From the NCBI RefSeq assembly GCF_006352065.1, contig NZ_CP040915.1:868001-932000 (forward strand): a DNA stretch of 64,000 nt. Reading direction: 5' to 3'. The position numbers and the translations under genes are program-made. Source of the stretch: Georgenia yuyongxinii (GTDB taxonomy: Bacteria > Actinomycetota > Actinomycetes > Actinomycetales > Actinomycetaceae). The notes under the pieces were generated by a model. It saw nothing but the letters and a program-made list of their open reading frames with translations. It had not been told where the DNA came from and made no database searches. This document shows, in pieces, positions 1 through 8,195 of the stretch (the stretch's first letter is position 1; each line of letters opens with the position of its first letter).

Positions 1-978
1 GACCTGGCCGGGCGCTCCCGCCTCGAGGCCACGTTCGCGGTGCAGGCGGCGCGGGAGGTCGCGCACGACCGGTCAGACGTCGTGATCGCGGTCACCCCGA
101 TGCTGTCCGCGCTCTCCGCGGCGGTCGCCGCCGGCCGGGGCCGCCCCGTCGGCGTGCTCGTCCAGGACCTCACCGGACAAGGTGCACAGGAGTCCGGGCT
201 TGCCAGCGGCACAGCGGCGCGCCTCATCGCCCGGGCCGAGGTAGCCCTGCTGCGCCGGGCCTCGCTCGTCGGTGTGATCACGCCCCGGTTCGGCTCCCTG
301 CTGGCCGGTGCCGGTCTCGACCCGGGGCGGATCGTAGACCTGGCGAACTTCACCCACGTGAAGGCCATGGAGGTCAGCCGCGACGACGCTCGCCGGCGTC
401 TGGGGTGGCCGACTGACCGCTTCCTCGTCGTGCATGCGGGAAACATGGGGGTGAAGCAGGGGCTCGAGACGGTGGTCGACGCCGCCCGCCTTGCGCAGTC
501 CGCCGCATCCAACGTCTACTTCGTGATGGTTGGCGCCGGCAGTCGCCGTGAGGCCGTCGAGCGACAGGCGCGGGGCGTCGACCGGATCACGTTCGTCGAC
601 CCAGTCTCCGAGGACGTCTTCCCGTACGTGTTGGCGGCCGCGGACGTCCTGCTCGTCAACGAGAAACCCGGCGTGAAGGAGATGTCACTGCCGAGCAAGC
701 TCACGTCCTACGCCAGCGCGCATCGGCCGATCCTGGCCGCCGTCGACGCCGGAGGGATCACGGCGAGCGTGCTGGCGGAGCACGGCGCCGCGGAGCTGAC
801 TCCGGCCGGCGCGGCCGGTGCGATGCTCGAGTCCTTGCAACGCCTGAGCCACGAGCCAGCGCGGCGACGCCGGTTGGCCGATGCCGCGGCAGAGCTCGGC
901 AGGACGAGGTTTGGCGCGGCGGCGGCCGCCACGCGCTACCGCAAGTTCGCACGGAGGCTCGCCGATGAGTGTTCGTGA
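1..978 (+). CDS. Glycosyltransferase family 4 (WcaI-like), 5'-truncated by window edge
   Basis: The frame is open from base 1, so this is the C-terminal 325 residues of a GT-B glycosyltransferase whose start lies upstream; the first in-frame GTG (40) is inside the acceptor-binding half. The donor-binding half begins near residue 140 (FLVVHAGNMGVKQGLE) and contains the SKLTSYASAHRPILA stretch typical of WcaI-like GT4 enzymes, which transfer sugars from nucleotide donors to lipid-linked exopolysaccharide intermediates at the cytoplasmic membrane face. The stop overlaps the SGNH hydrolase start by 14 bp, so the two are translationally linked. The family is clear from the motifs; donor and acceptor sugars cannot be read from the sequence. 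Confidence 0.85.
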   Translation, partial: DLAGRSRLEATFAVQAAREVAHDRSDVVIAVTPMLSALSAAVAAGRGRPVGVLVQDLTGQGAQESGLASGTAARLIARAEVALLRRASLVGVITPRFGSLLAGAGLDPGRIVDLANFTHVKAMEVSRDDARRRLGWPTDRFLVVHAGNMGVKQGLETVVDAARLAQSAASNVYFVMVGAGSRREAVERQARGVDRITFVDPVSEDVFPYVLAAADVLLVNEKPGVKEMSLPSKLTSYASAHRPILAAVDAGGITASVLAEHGAAELTPAGAAGAMLESLQRLSHEPARRRRLADAAAELGRTRFGAAAAATRYRKFARRLADECS

Positions 979-1708
979 TAGGCGGCCATCCGGCAGACCC
1001 GACCGCACGCCGCGCAGGAGCCTGCCGTCCGGGCTCGTGACGCTCTGCGGCGTCGCCGTGGTGACCGCTGTCCTTATCGTCGCCGCCCTGACCCGCACCT
1101 ACGAAACATCACCGGCCGCGGCCCGGGCAGCCGCGCCCCTCACGTCGGCCGTCCTGTTCGAGGACGCCGTCGAGCCTGTCCGCCTGGCGGCCGTGGGTGA
1201 CTCGATCACGGCTTCGGGGGGGCCGCTCGAGGGTGGCGTCTTCAACGAGAACACCTGGCTGAGTCACGTGGTCGACGCCGTGGAGGTGCGGTGGGCGGGT
1301 GGATGGGCTCAGCCCGGCGCGACCACCGCGGCGATGCTCGAGGGTGTGGTGCCGGTCGCCGGCGCAGACGTGCTCGTGATCATGGCAGGGACCAACGACT
1401 CCGGCCAAGGCCTGCCGTTCGACACCACGGCGGATAACCTCCGCCACACCGCCGAGGTGGTCGGCGCCCCGCGCGTGATCCTCGCGAGCATCCCGCCCCG
1501 GGAGCCCGCCCCCGAGGTCGCCGCCGACTTCAACGAGCTCCTCGAATCCCTCGCTTCCGAGCAGGGCTGGGAGTTCGTGGACGTCGCCCGAGGGCTCCGG
1601 GACGACGACGGCGGCTGGTTGCCCGGGCTGACGGACGACGGCATCCATCCCCTCCCCGACGGGCAGGCCGTCATCGGCGCGGCGATTCGGGACGCGGTGC
1701 TGCTGTAG
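965..1708 (+). CDS. Membrane-anchored SGNH/GDSL hydrolase
   Basis: A 247-residue protein with a basic N-terminus, one hydrophobic segment (about residues 20-40, an anchor or uncleaved signal) and an extracytoplasmic SGNH hydrolase domain. The catalytic blocks are visible: GDSI with Ser80, the AGTND block carrying the oxyanion Asn, and DDGIH with Asp225 and His228. Such enzymes in polysaccharide clusters usually remove or transfer acyl groups on glycans. The ATG at 965 was chosen because GGAGG lies 7 nt upstream at 953-957 and it overlaps the preceding gene; an earlier in-frame start at 881 would sit deep in that gene. The 3' end overlaps the convergent glycosyltransferase by 38 bp. The substrate is unknown. 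Confidence 0.82.
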   Translation: MSVRDRRPSGRPDRTPRRSLPSGLVTLCGVAVVTAVLIVAALTRTYETSPAAARAAAPLTSAVLFEDAVEPVRLAAVGDSITASGGPLEGGVFNENTWLSHVVDAVEVRWAGGWAQPGATTAAMLEGVVPVAGADVLVIMAGTNDSGQGLPFDTTADNLRHTAEVVGAPRVILASIPPREPAPEVAADFNELLESLASEQGWEFVDVARGLRDDDGGWLPGLTDDGIHPLPDGQAVIGAAIRDAVLL

Positions 1709-2837
1709 CGGCGCCGGCGTCGCGGTACGCGTCCTCGAGGAGCCTGACTACACGGAGCATCCCGAACTCCTCGCGTGCCAGACGCCGCCCGCGCCGTCCC
1801 ATCTGCGACCGCGCCGCCGCGTCGCCGAGCAGGCGATCGATCGCGTCCACCAGCGCCGACGGGTCGTCGTCAGGCACCACTAGACCCACCCGGTGGGTCG
1901 CGACGGCGGAGGCCAGGCCGCAGCTGCGTGTCACGATGACAGGCTTCCCACGGGCCATCGCCTCGAGGACGCTCATCCCGAAGGGCTCGTCCACGGCCGG
2001 TAGGACGAACACCGCGCACCGGTCCATCCGGGACGGTACGCGGGCCGGCGGGACGGGGCCCTCCCACACCAGCCGTTCCGGTGCGGACGACAACGCGGCG
2101 AGCGCGCGGACGGCGTCCGCCTGACCGTCGTCCGGGCCCACGAGGCTGAACCGCGCGTCGGGGTGCGATTCGAGCAGTCGCGCCGCCGCCTGAGCGAAGA
2201 GGAGGGGGCGCTTGCGCTCGTGCATACGTGCCAGGAAGAGGACCTCCGGTGGGTCAGGAGGACCCGAGGTCCCAGGTCGCGTGTGCTCGTCGGTGATCCC
2301 ATTGGGGACGACGAGCGTCCTGACCCGGCCCACGGCGACATCGTGGACGGCGTCGGACTCGCGGTCGTCCAGGCACAGGATGCGGCTGGCTCCGGCCAGG
2401 ACGCGTCGGGTGAGGACCCGGTCCAGCGGCCCGGAGAGCGGGTGCTCGGAGCGCGCAATCATGCCGTGGGTCTGGACGACGTACGGTGCGCGGAGCATCT
2501 GGACCACGGCGGCGGCCGGCAGGGTCACGAGGTCGCGGGCCAGATGCACGTGGACGACGTCCGCCTGCCGGCCGTGCCGCGCCAGCCAGCGGTGCAGGCC
2601 GGGCGAGCCGAGGCCGGCGTACCCCGCGCCGGGCACCGCGGTTCGGGCGGGGAACAGCCGGACAGGCACCCCGGCGACGCGCACCGGCGGCGAAGATCCG
2701 AACCCGCGCTGGGCGGCCGCCACGACCACACGATGACCGCGGTCCTGCAGGGCCCGTGCCTGGTTGAGGGCCACAGTCGCGGGACCGCCGTAGGCGTTCT
2801 CCGGGGTGACAAGGGTGAGTAGGTGCAGGATGCGCAC
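1671..2837 (-). CDS. Glycosyltransferase family 4
   Basis: A complete 388-residue GT-B enzyme. The N-terminal half has the glycine-rich LVTPENAYGGPATVALNQ loop typical of GT4 proteins. The C-terminal half carries HERKRPLLFAQAAARLL and the E-x7-E element DEPFGMSVLEAM that binds the nucleotide-sugar. It probably adds a sugar to an undecaprenyl-linked repeat unit in the cytoplasm. The start is GTG, 3 nt after the stop of the acetyltransferase gene, so the pair forms a two-gene operon reading leftward. No strong Shine-Dalgarno sequence is seen, which agrees with coupling to the upstream gene. Donor and acceptor are not predictable. Confidence 0.87.
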   Translation of the reverse strand: MRILHLLTLVTPENAYGGPATVALNQARALQDRGHRVVVAAAQRGFGSSPPVRVAGVPVRLFPARTAVPGAGYAGLGSPGLHRWLARHGRQADVVHVHLARDLVTLPAAAVVQMLRAPYVVQTHGMIARSEHPLSGPLDRVLTRRVLAGASRILCLDDRESDAVHDVAVGRVRTLVVPNGITDEHTRPGTSGPPDPPEVLFLARMHERKRPLLFAQAAARLLESHPDARFSLVGPDDGQADAVRALAALSSAPERLVWEGPVPPARVPSRMDRCAVFVLPAVDEPFGMSVLEAMARGKPVIVTRSCGLASAVATHRVGLVVPDDDPSALVDAIDRLLGDAAARSQMGRRGRRLAREEFGMLRVVRLLEDAYRDAGAATAAPRPESPRR

Positions 2838-2840
2838 GGT

Positions 2841-3380
2841 TCAGCCGACCCTGTGACCGCGCGGTGCGAGCACGGTCGCGCCTGCCGGGACGTCCGACGT
2901 CATCAAGGCGGTTGCCCCCACGACGGCACCGGGCCCCACCCTGACACCCCGTAGCACGGTGGCCCGTGCCGCGACCCACGCCCCATCACCGATGGTGATC
3001 GGTCCGTTGTCGAACTCGAACGTGGGGGAGCGGTGGTCGTGGCTCCCGGTGCAGAGCAGGACGTCCTGCGAGATGCACACGTTGGACCCGATGGTCACCG
3101 GCTCGAGGTTGAGAATCCACGCGCCTTCCCCGACCCACGAGTCGTCACCGATCGTGAGCTTCCACGGCCAGTGGATCCGCACCCGGTGTCGGACCAGGAC
3201 CCGATCGCCCACCGTGGCGCCGAACATCCGCAAGATGACGGCGCGCACCGACGCCGGGCACCACCACCGGACAAAGACAGCGCCCGAGATCAACATCCAC
3301 GCGGCCTGCCAGGGCAGGCCGCGGCCCTTGTCGTAGCCCCGGCCGGTGAAGCCGCGAAGGTCGCGGGGGGTCACAGTCAT
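2841..3380 (-). CDS. WcaF-like left-handed beta-helix O-acetyltransferase
   Basis: A 179-residue hexapeptide-repeat acyltransferase. An N-terminal segment (about residues 20-50, AAWMLISGAVFVRWW) precedes the parallel beta-helix, where hexapeptide steps such as VTIGSN, ITIGDG and VRVGPG follow each other. The GSHDHRSPTFEF stretch holds the catalytic His region typical of WcaF/NodL-type enzymes, which acetylate sugars from acetyl-CoA. The ATG at 3380 is preceded by GGAGG about 10 nt upstream; the frame is open further upstream, but that part overlaps the divergent glycosyltransferase and does not look coding. It is the first gene of the operon with the GT4 at 1671-2837 and probably O-acetylates the polysaccharide made here. 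Confidence 0.85.
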   Translation of the reverse strand: MTVTPRDLRGFTGRGYDKGRGLPWQAAWMLISGAVFVRWWCPASVRAVILRMFGATVGDRVLVRHRVRIHWPWKLTIGDDSWVGEGAWILNLEPVTIGSNVCISQDVLLCTGSHDHRSPTFEFDNGPITIGDGAWVAARATVLRGVRVGPGAVVGATALMTSDVPAGATVLAPRGHRVG

Positions 3381-3484
3381 CGATGACCGACCTCCGGGTC
3401 GCGGTGGGAACGGGCTCTGCTGCTCCGGGCAGCGTATCCGCCGAAGCTGGTTCAGAAGTGGCCTCTCGTGCCGGATCTTCGGGG

Positions 3485-3490
3485 TACGTT
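3485..3490 (+). promoter_or_regulatory. Candidate -10 box (TACGTT) for leaderless start at 3499
   Basis: A TAnnnT hexamer ends 8 nt before the ATG at 3499, and there is no Shine-Dalgarno sequence in between. In actinobacteria this spacing places the transcription start at or next to the start codon (a leaderless mRNA). No good -35 element is visible. Confidence 0.4.
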
Positions 3491-3498
3491 CGTGCGCC

Positions 3499-4644
3499 AT
3501 GACCTGGTCGAGGGCGTCCGCGGGCCGGACGGGAGCGCGCGAGGACCGGCCCGGGGCACCGTCGCGCGTCCTCATCGTGGAGCCCGACGTGACCGGGCAC
3601 CGGCTGCTGTACGTGCGGCTGCTGGCCGAGGCAGCGCAGGCGGCCGGGCACGAGGTGCATCTCGCGCTTGCGCCGGGGGCACGGCGGTCCGTCGAGTTCG
3701 GTCTCCAGCTCGCCGGGGTCGACGCTCCCATCCACGAGTCGGCGCGCTGGTCCCACGACGAGGTGGCCGCGCTGAGCCGGCGTTTGTTGACCGACCGCGT
3801 CCTCGTGCCCGACGGCGACCGGTTCGCCCAACGGCTCGCGCTCCGCCCGCGGTGGGCCGGCAGCGGGGACCTCGCCCTGCTCATCATGCGGCCCTTCCCC
3901 CACCCAGGGCTTGCCGCACGGGCGCGCGGCGCCCTCAAGGGGGCACTCCTGCGGCGGGCGGGACGCATGCGGCGCGCACACCTGGCCGTGCTCTCCAGCC
4001 CGTTCTCGCCCCCGCCCGGGTGGCGGGGCGTCGCCGTCGCAATCGATCCGGTGCTCCTCGAGGGCACCCCCGGGGACGTCGCCGCCGTCCGGCGTCGTGT
4101 CGGACTCCGCGCGGACTGTTACTGGTTCGCGGTCCTGGGCGTCATCGACGCCCGCAAGAATCTCGACCTCGTGCTCGACGCCCTCCTCACGGCGCGCCCG
4201 CCCGCCACCGGTGTGTGCCTCGCAGGCAGCATCGACGCGGCGGCGCGCGCCGCCCTCGACTCACGACGCGGTGCCCTCACCGCGGCCGGCATCGAGCTGG
4301 TCGTCGTCGAGGCTCGGCTGTCCAACGCGGAATTCGACGCGCTCGTCCGAGCGGTCGACTGCGTGGTGGTCGCGCACAGCAACGAGGGGGCGAGCGGGGT
4401 GCTCGCGAAGGCGGCGACCGCCGGCACGAGGATCGCGGCCGCCGGCGCCCGCTCCCTCCGACGGGACTGCACCGCCCTCGCGGTTTCCAGCGAGTGGTCC
4501 GAGCTGCGCGTCGACGCGCTCGCAGGCACGCTCGCCCGGGCGCGTGACGCGGCACGCCCGCATCCCGTGCCGCCGGCGGACCTCGCGTCGTTCACGCGCC
4601 CCCTGCTCGGCGACCTGGCGGGCGCGGAGCTGCCTGCCGGGTGA
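3499..4644 (+). CDS. Glycosyltransferase (GT4-like)
   Basis: A 381-residue GT-B-like protein. The N-terminus has a Rossmann start (RVLIVEPDVTGHRLLYVRLL) and a second Rossmann half begins near residue 205 (FAVLGVIDARKNLDLVLDAL), with the AHSNEGASGVLAKAATAGT region at the place of the nucleotide-sugar binding element of GT4 enzymes. The E-x7-E is not perfect, so the family assignment is by overall layout. The ATG at 3499 is chosen because the protein becomes GT-like just after it; upstream codons to 3346 run antisense over the acetyltransferase. It is transcribed alone, facing the 4648-5394 gene with only 3 nt between stops. The transferred sugar is unknown. Confidence 0.78.
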   Translation: MTWSRASAGRTGAREDRPGAPSRVLIVEPDVTGHRLLYVRLLAEAAQAAGHEVHLALAPGARRSVEFGLQLAGVDAPIHESARWSHDEVAALSRRLLTDRVLVPDGDRFAQRLALRPRWAGSGDLALLIMRPFPHPGLAARARGALKGALLRRAGRMRRAHLAVLSSPFSPPPGWRGVAVAIDPVLLEGTPGDVAAVRRRVGLRADCYWFAVLGVIDARKNLDLVLDALLTARPPATGVCLAGSIDAAARAALDSRRGALTAAGIELVVVEARLSNAEFDALVRAVDCVVVAHSNEGASGVLAKAATAGTRIAAAGARSLRRDCTALAVSSEWSELRVDALAGTLARARDAARPHPVPPADLASFTRPLLGDLAGAELPAG

Positions 4645-4647
4645 CGG

Positions 4648-5394
4648 TCAGAACTGCTTGATCGACAGCGGTCCGCGCAGCGCCGCCTCGAGCGGCTTCG
4701 CCAGAACCGCGCGCAGCCGTCGTCCCTTGCCGTAGTCGCCTCCGTGGGTCCCCGAGCGTCCCGAGTACCGCGGGGGGCTGTGGAAGCGATGAACGGTCGT
4801 GCCGGAGGCCAGTGCGAGCGCGAGGCGGCGAGCCAGCACGTGCTCGAGCCACCGGTCCGAGCTCTCGTCGACCTCAGCGGCCATGCCGGTCAGTGTGTGC
4901 AGCCATCCGGCGCGCGTCGCCCCGACGAGCCGTGCGTCCACATAGGAGAGGTCGACCGTCGCACGCACGACCACGGCCCGCGGGTCGCGGTTGTCGGGGA
5001 GCACCCGCCGGAGGTTGGGGACGAACAGCCGGCCGGTGCACTTCAGAATCAGGTCCCCCGCGTCTGCCCCAGGGATGCGGGGCAGCACCGCCTCGAGGAG
5101 GTCTGCCTCGCAGGCCCCCTTGCCACGAGTGACGACGGCGGCATGGGGCGGCGGCACGGGGACCAGCAGGAGCCGATCGGACGGGGGGAGCCCCCGCGTG
5201 AGATCGGCGAGGTCCGCCCCGCTGTTCTCGGCCAGCACCAGACGAAGGTCCGGCCAGTCCCCGGCCAGCTGGACCCACCGCCGTAGGGCCCGCTGGTACT
5301 CGGCCGTTCGGACGGCGGGGTCGGTGACGGCCAGGCGGGTCTCGGCCTGCGGACGCACGGTCGCGGTAAGGATGACGGTTGGCACCGGACTCAC
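4648..5394 (-). CDS. Putative glycosyltransferase-like polysaccharide protein
   Basis: A 248-residue protein starting at GTG 5394, whose first bases overlap the flippase stop in a GTGA arrangement. This coupling fixes the start and makes it the last gene of the polymerase-flippase operon. It opens with a beta-strand (TVILTATVRPQ) as in GT-A sugar transferases and contains a KCTGRLFVPN segment like the K-x-TGR motif of several poorly characterised bacterial glycosyltransferase families. There is no signal peptide or membrane segment, so it is cytoplasmic. I do not recognise a named family with certainty; a transferase or processing role in repeat-unit synthesis is inferred from motif and context. 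Confidence 0.65.
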   Translation of the reverse strand: MSPVPTVILTATVRPQAETRLAVTDPAVRTAEYQRALRRWVQLAGDWPDLRLVLAENSGADLADLTRGLPPSDRLLLVPVPPPHAAVVTRGKGACEADLLEAVLPRIPGADAGDLILKCTGRLFVPNLRRVLPDNRDPRAVVVRATVDLSYVDARLVGATRAGWLHTLTGMAAEVDESSDRWLEHVLARRLALALASGTTVHRFHSPPRYSGRSGTHGGDYGKGRRLRAVLAKPLEAALRGPLSIKQF

Positions 5395-6647
5395 ACCGCC
5401 CGGGCCGGGCCGCGCCGCACCGGCTCGCGGTCTCGAGTGCCGTCCGCCCCCGCCGCAGACGAGCGTCGCCCGCGCACAGCGAGGGCGAGCAAGAGAAGTA
5501 TGGCGCCCTGCGTGGCGATCGGCCCCGCCCAGAGCCACGCCAGCCCGCCGAGAGCACCGAGAGCGGTCAGGCCTCCGAGCCCGACGGCGGTGCCCGCGCC
5601 GACGGCGACCGCGGCTCGCGCGGGGGCTCCCTCCGCCAGCAGCTCTACCTGCAGCGCCTGGCTGTACCCGGACAGCGCCGCCCCGACGCACACGGCAACC
5701 AGCAGCGGCCGGGCCGGCTCGTACGCCTCGCCGAGCACCCTCACCGCCGCTTCGGCGACAAGCGGCGAGACGAGAACCATCGCAATCCCGTAGCCCGTGA
5801 CGACGCGCCGCAGGCGGCGATACGTCCGCGACCGCCCGGGTGCGGACCGGTCGCGGGCGGCCTCGGGCACGTAGACGGAGGTCAGGGCGGCCGGGACGAG
5901 ATTGACCACCCCGGAGATGCGGGCGGCGGCGCCGTAGAGACCAACGCCCATGCCTCCGGTCGTGAACCTGACCAGAGTCAGATCGAGCTGGACGAGCTGA
6001 GCGGCGAGCGTGGAGAGCCAGAATCCTCCGGAGCTGCGGACGAGCCGCCGCACGCCGGCGGGGCGATCACGGCGCAGGGTCGCCCAGAGCGCCGCGACGA
6101 GAAAGACCGCCGCCGTCCCGGCGACGTATCCCCAGAGGACCCGCCCACCGCCGGCGAGGGACAGGACGAGCGCCAGCGGGACGACACGCTGCAGCACGAG
6201 CGTCAGCGAGGCGACGGCCTGCCGGCCGGACCCGGCGAGCTGCGCATGGATGAGGTCGCAGAGCTGGTCCGCCGCGACCGCGGTGCCGGCGGCGACCGCG
6301 ACGAGGACGGGCGCGCCGAGGCCGAGCAGCGCCAGGAGGGCCGCGCCACCGGCGACGGCCGACGTGAGGGTGCGCACCAGCAGCATCGCGCTCAGCGTCG
6401 CCCCGGAGGTCCTCTCCCGTGAGAGCTGGAGCGCGCGGGTGCTCAGCCCGAGCCCGAGGAACGCACCGAGGAGGAGGCCGACCGCCAGACCTTGCGCGAG
6501 GTAGCCGAAGTGGACCGGCCCGATCGATCTGGCGAGCACAAGCAGCGTGACCGCCTGCAGCCCGGTCGCCCCGCCACGGGCGATGATCCGGCCGCTGAGC
6601 ACCCCGCGGGTCCTCTGGTGCGCGGAGCGAGCGGCGGGGCCAGTCAT
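5391..6647 (-). CDS. Wzx-like polysaccharide flippase (MOP/MATE superfamily)
   Basis: A 418-residue integral membrane protein with about 12 hydrophobic helices. The N-terminus (SGRIIARGGATGLQAVTLLV) and repeated helix pairs resemble Wzx/RfbX-type exporters, which flip undecaprenyl-diphosphate-linked repeat units across the cytoplasmic membrane. The ATG at 6647 overlaps the polymerase stop as ATGA, and its own stop overlaps the next start as GTGA, so polymerase, flippase and transferase-like gene are one coupled unit. An upstream extension of the same frame to 7556 is antisense-like filler inside the polymerase gene and is rejected. The family is confident; the repeat unit is unknown. Confidence 0.85.
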   Translation of the reverse strand: MTGPAARSAHQRTRGVLSGRIIARGGATGLQAVTLLVLARSIGPVHFGYLAQGLAVGLLLGAFLGLGLSTRALQLSRERTSGATLSAMLLVRTLTSAVAGGAALLALLGLGAPVLVAVAAGTAVAADQLCDLIHAQLAGSGRQAVASLTLVLQRVVPLALVLSLAGGGRVLWGYVAGTAAVFLVAALWATLRRDRPAGVRRLVRSSGGFWLSTLAAQLVQLDLTLVRFTTGGMGVGLYGAAARISGVVNLVPAALTSVYVPEAARDRSAPGRSRTYRRLRRVVTGYGIAMVLVSPLVAEAAVRVLGEAYEPARPLLVAVCVGAALSGYSQALQVELLAEGAPARAAVAVGAGTAVGLGGLTALGALGGLAWLWAGPIATQGAILLLLALAVRGRRSSAAGADGTRDREPVRRGPARAV

Positions 6648-8017
6648 GTGCCGATGCTCGCGACTGCGGGTGGGACCGGCTGTGCGGGCGTCCGACGCGG
6701 GGAAGAGAAGTGGTCCGTGCCGGCGGCCACCAGACCCAGGACCAGCCAGTTGCCGACGACCTGGGCGCGCGACGGCTCGATCATCATCTCGAAGATCACG
6801 ACGACGAGTGCTGTGAGGAGGACGGCATTCACGGGCCCGGGAAGTACTCGCCAGGACCGGACGGCCTGCGCCAGGCCGAGCAGATATGCCCCGGTCAGGC
6901 CGACGAAGGCGACGGCGCCGCCTCCCACGAGGGCGGAGAGGAACGCGTTGTGCATGGCGTCGTCGATGCTGGTGATCGCCTCCAGCCAGCCCGCGCTGGC
7001 GGCAGCCTCGCGGAACACGAGGTTCTCGTCGCGGCCGAGGGCGAAGGACAGCGGGTCGTGTGTGAGCAGCTGCCAGACGTAGGTGTAGTTCGTCACCCGG
7101 AGGTCGGAGCTGGTGACGTCCACGGTGAGCAGGCCGGTGACCGTGTGCGCGGCGACGAGCCCCGCGCCCGCCACGACCGGCGCGCGCAATCGCGGGAAAA
7201 GCAGGAAGGCCAGCACCACGGTGCTCAGCGGCACCTGGAGCAGGATGCCGCGGGCCTGGAAGTAGAAGAGCGCCCAGTAGACCAACGCCCCGACGGCGAG
7301 CACCGCGGCCCCGCGTTCCCAAGCCGCGGTCCGTCGGGACAGGACGAGGTACACCAGGAGCGGCACGGCCACGGCCGAGAGCATCGCGATGCTGTCGATG
7401 GCCACGTTCAGCCCGTAGTTGCGCGGGTACGGGGAGACGACGCCGAAGATCGCCCGACGCCCCACCTCCCCGGCGACGTTCGGCAGCGGGAGGATCCCTC
7501 GCCCCGCCAGCATCGCCGTCACCCCGAAGACCGCGATTGCGGCGTACGCGCTCCACCCCATCGCCCGCAGGTTCAGCCAGTCCGGCTGCAGCGTCCGGGC
7601 CACCAGGAAGATCAGCAGAAAGCTCACCGCGGTCACCAGGTGCCGGCCGGTTTCGGCAACCGGCAGATAGCTGATCCGCAGGGGGTAGGAGAAGACCCAG
7701 AGCACCAGCAGCGTCGTGATCCAGCGGCCGGTCCGGTCGGCGGCCCGCCAGCCGAGAAGCCTGGTGGCCGCAACAACGACGAGGATCGCGTTGTCGACCG
7801 TCACGGACACGACGGGTGTCTGCACGGCGAACGCGGTGAGCGGCTGCGTCAGGAGGAAGAGGCAGACCAACCGGACCGTGGGGTCGAGCCGGGGGGCCAC
7901 CCGCAGCACGCCGAACACGAGCAGGGGAGCCACGGCCAGCGGCACCGCGACGTAAGGGGCGACCGTCGCCAGGACCGCGAGCAGGACGGCGCCGGCGACG
8001 GCCGCGGCCAGCAGCAT
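6644..8017 (-). CDS. Wzy-like O-antigen/capsule polymerase
   Basis: A 457-residue membrane protein with 10-12 predicted helices and one larger extracytoplasmic loop (about residues 300-380, including the DPLSFALGRDENLVFREAA region), the layout of Wzy/O-antigen ligase-superfamily proteins. It would polymerise flipped repeat units on the outer face of the membrane. The ATG at 8017 has a GAGGGA Shine-Dalgarno about 6 nt upstream. It is the first gene of the leftward operon 8017-4648, coupled to the flippase. Sequence conservation in this family is low, so the call rests on topology and on its neighbour being a flippase. Confidence 0.78.
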   Translation of the reverse strand: MLLAAAVAGAVLLAVLATVAPYVAVPLAVAPLLVFGVLRVAPRLDPTVRLVCLFLLTQPLTAFAVQTPVVSVTVDNAILVVVAATRLLGWRAADRTGRWITTLLVLWVFSYPLRISYLPVAETGRHLVTAVSFLLIFLVARTLQPDWLNLRAMGWSAYAAIAVFGVTAMLAGRGILPLPNVAGEVGRRAIFGVVSPYPRNYGLNVAIDSIAMLSAVAVPLLVYLVLSRRTAAWERGAAVLAVGALVYWALFYFQARGILLQVPLSTVVLAFLLFPRLRAPVVAGAGLVAAHTVTGLLTVDVTSSDLRVTNYTYVWQLLTHDPLSFALGRDENLVFREAAASAGWLEAITSIDDAMHNAFLSALVGGGAVAFVGLTGAYLLGLAQAVRSWRVLPGPVNAVLLTALVVVIFEMMIEPSRAQVVGNWLVLGLVAAGTDHFSSPRRTPAQPVPPAVASIGT

Positions 8018-8195
8018 GCGGCGTCCCTCAGGCGCAGCCGGGCGCGCGGCGGCAGTACGCGATGAGCTCGTCGTCCCGGTCGGCGTGGCCGCGAAGGGTC
8101 ATGGCCCGGAGTATCGCACCGGCTGGGTCCGATCCGTGGAGAATTGACGCACGCACCGGCGGACGAAACGCCAGCCGGGCGGAAGGGAGGGCCGC

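Noticed and set aside
3381-4067. Upstream extension of the acetyltransferase frame
   Set aside because: It overlaps the divergent glycosyltransferase and is Arg/Ser/Pro-rich without protein-like structure; the internal ATG at 3380 has a Shine-Dalgarno.
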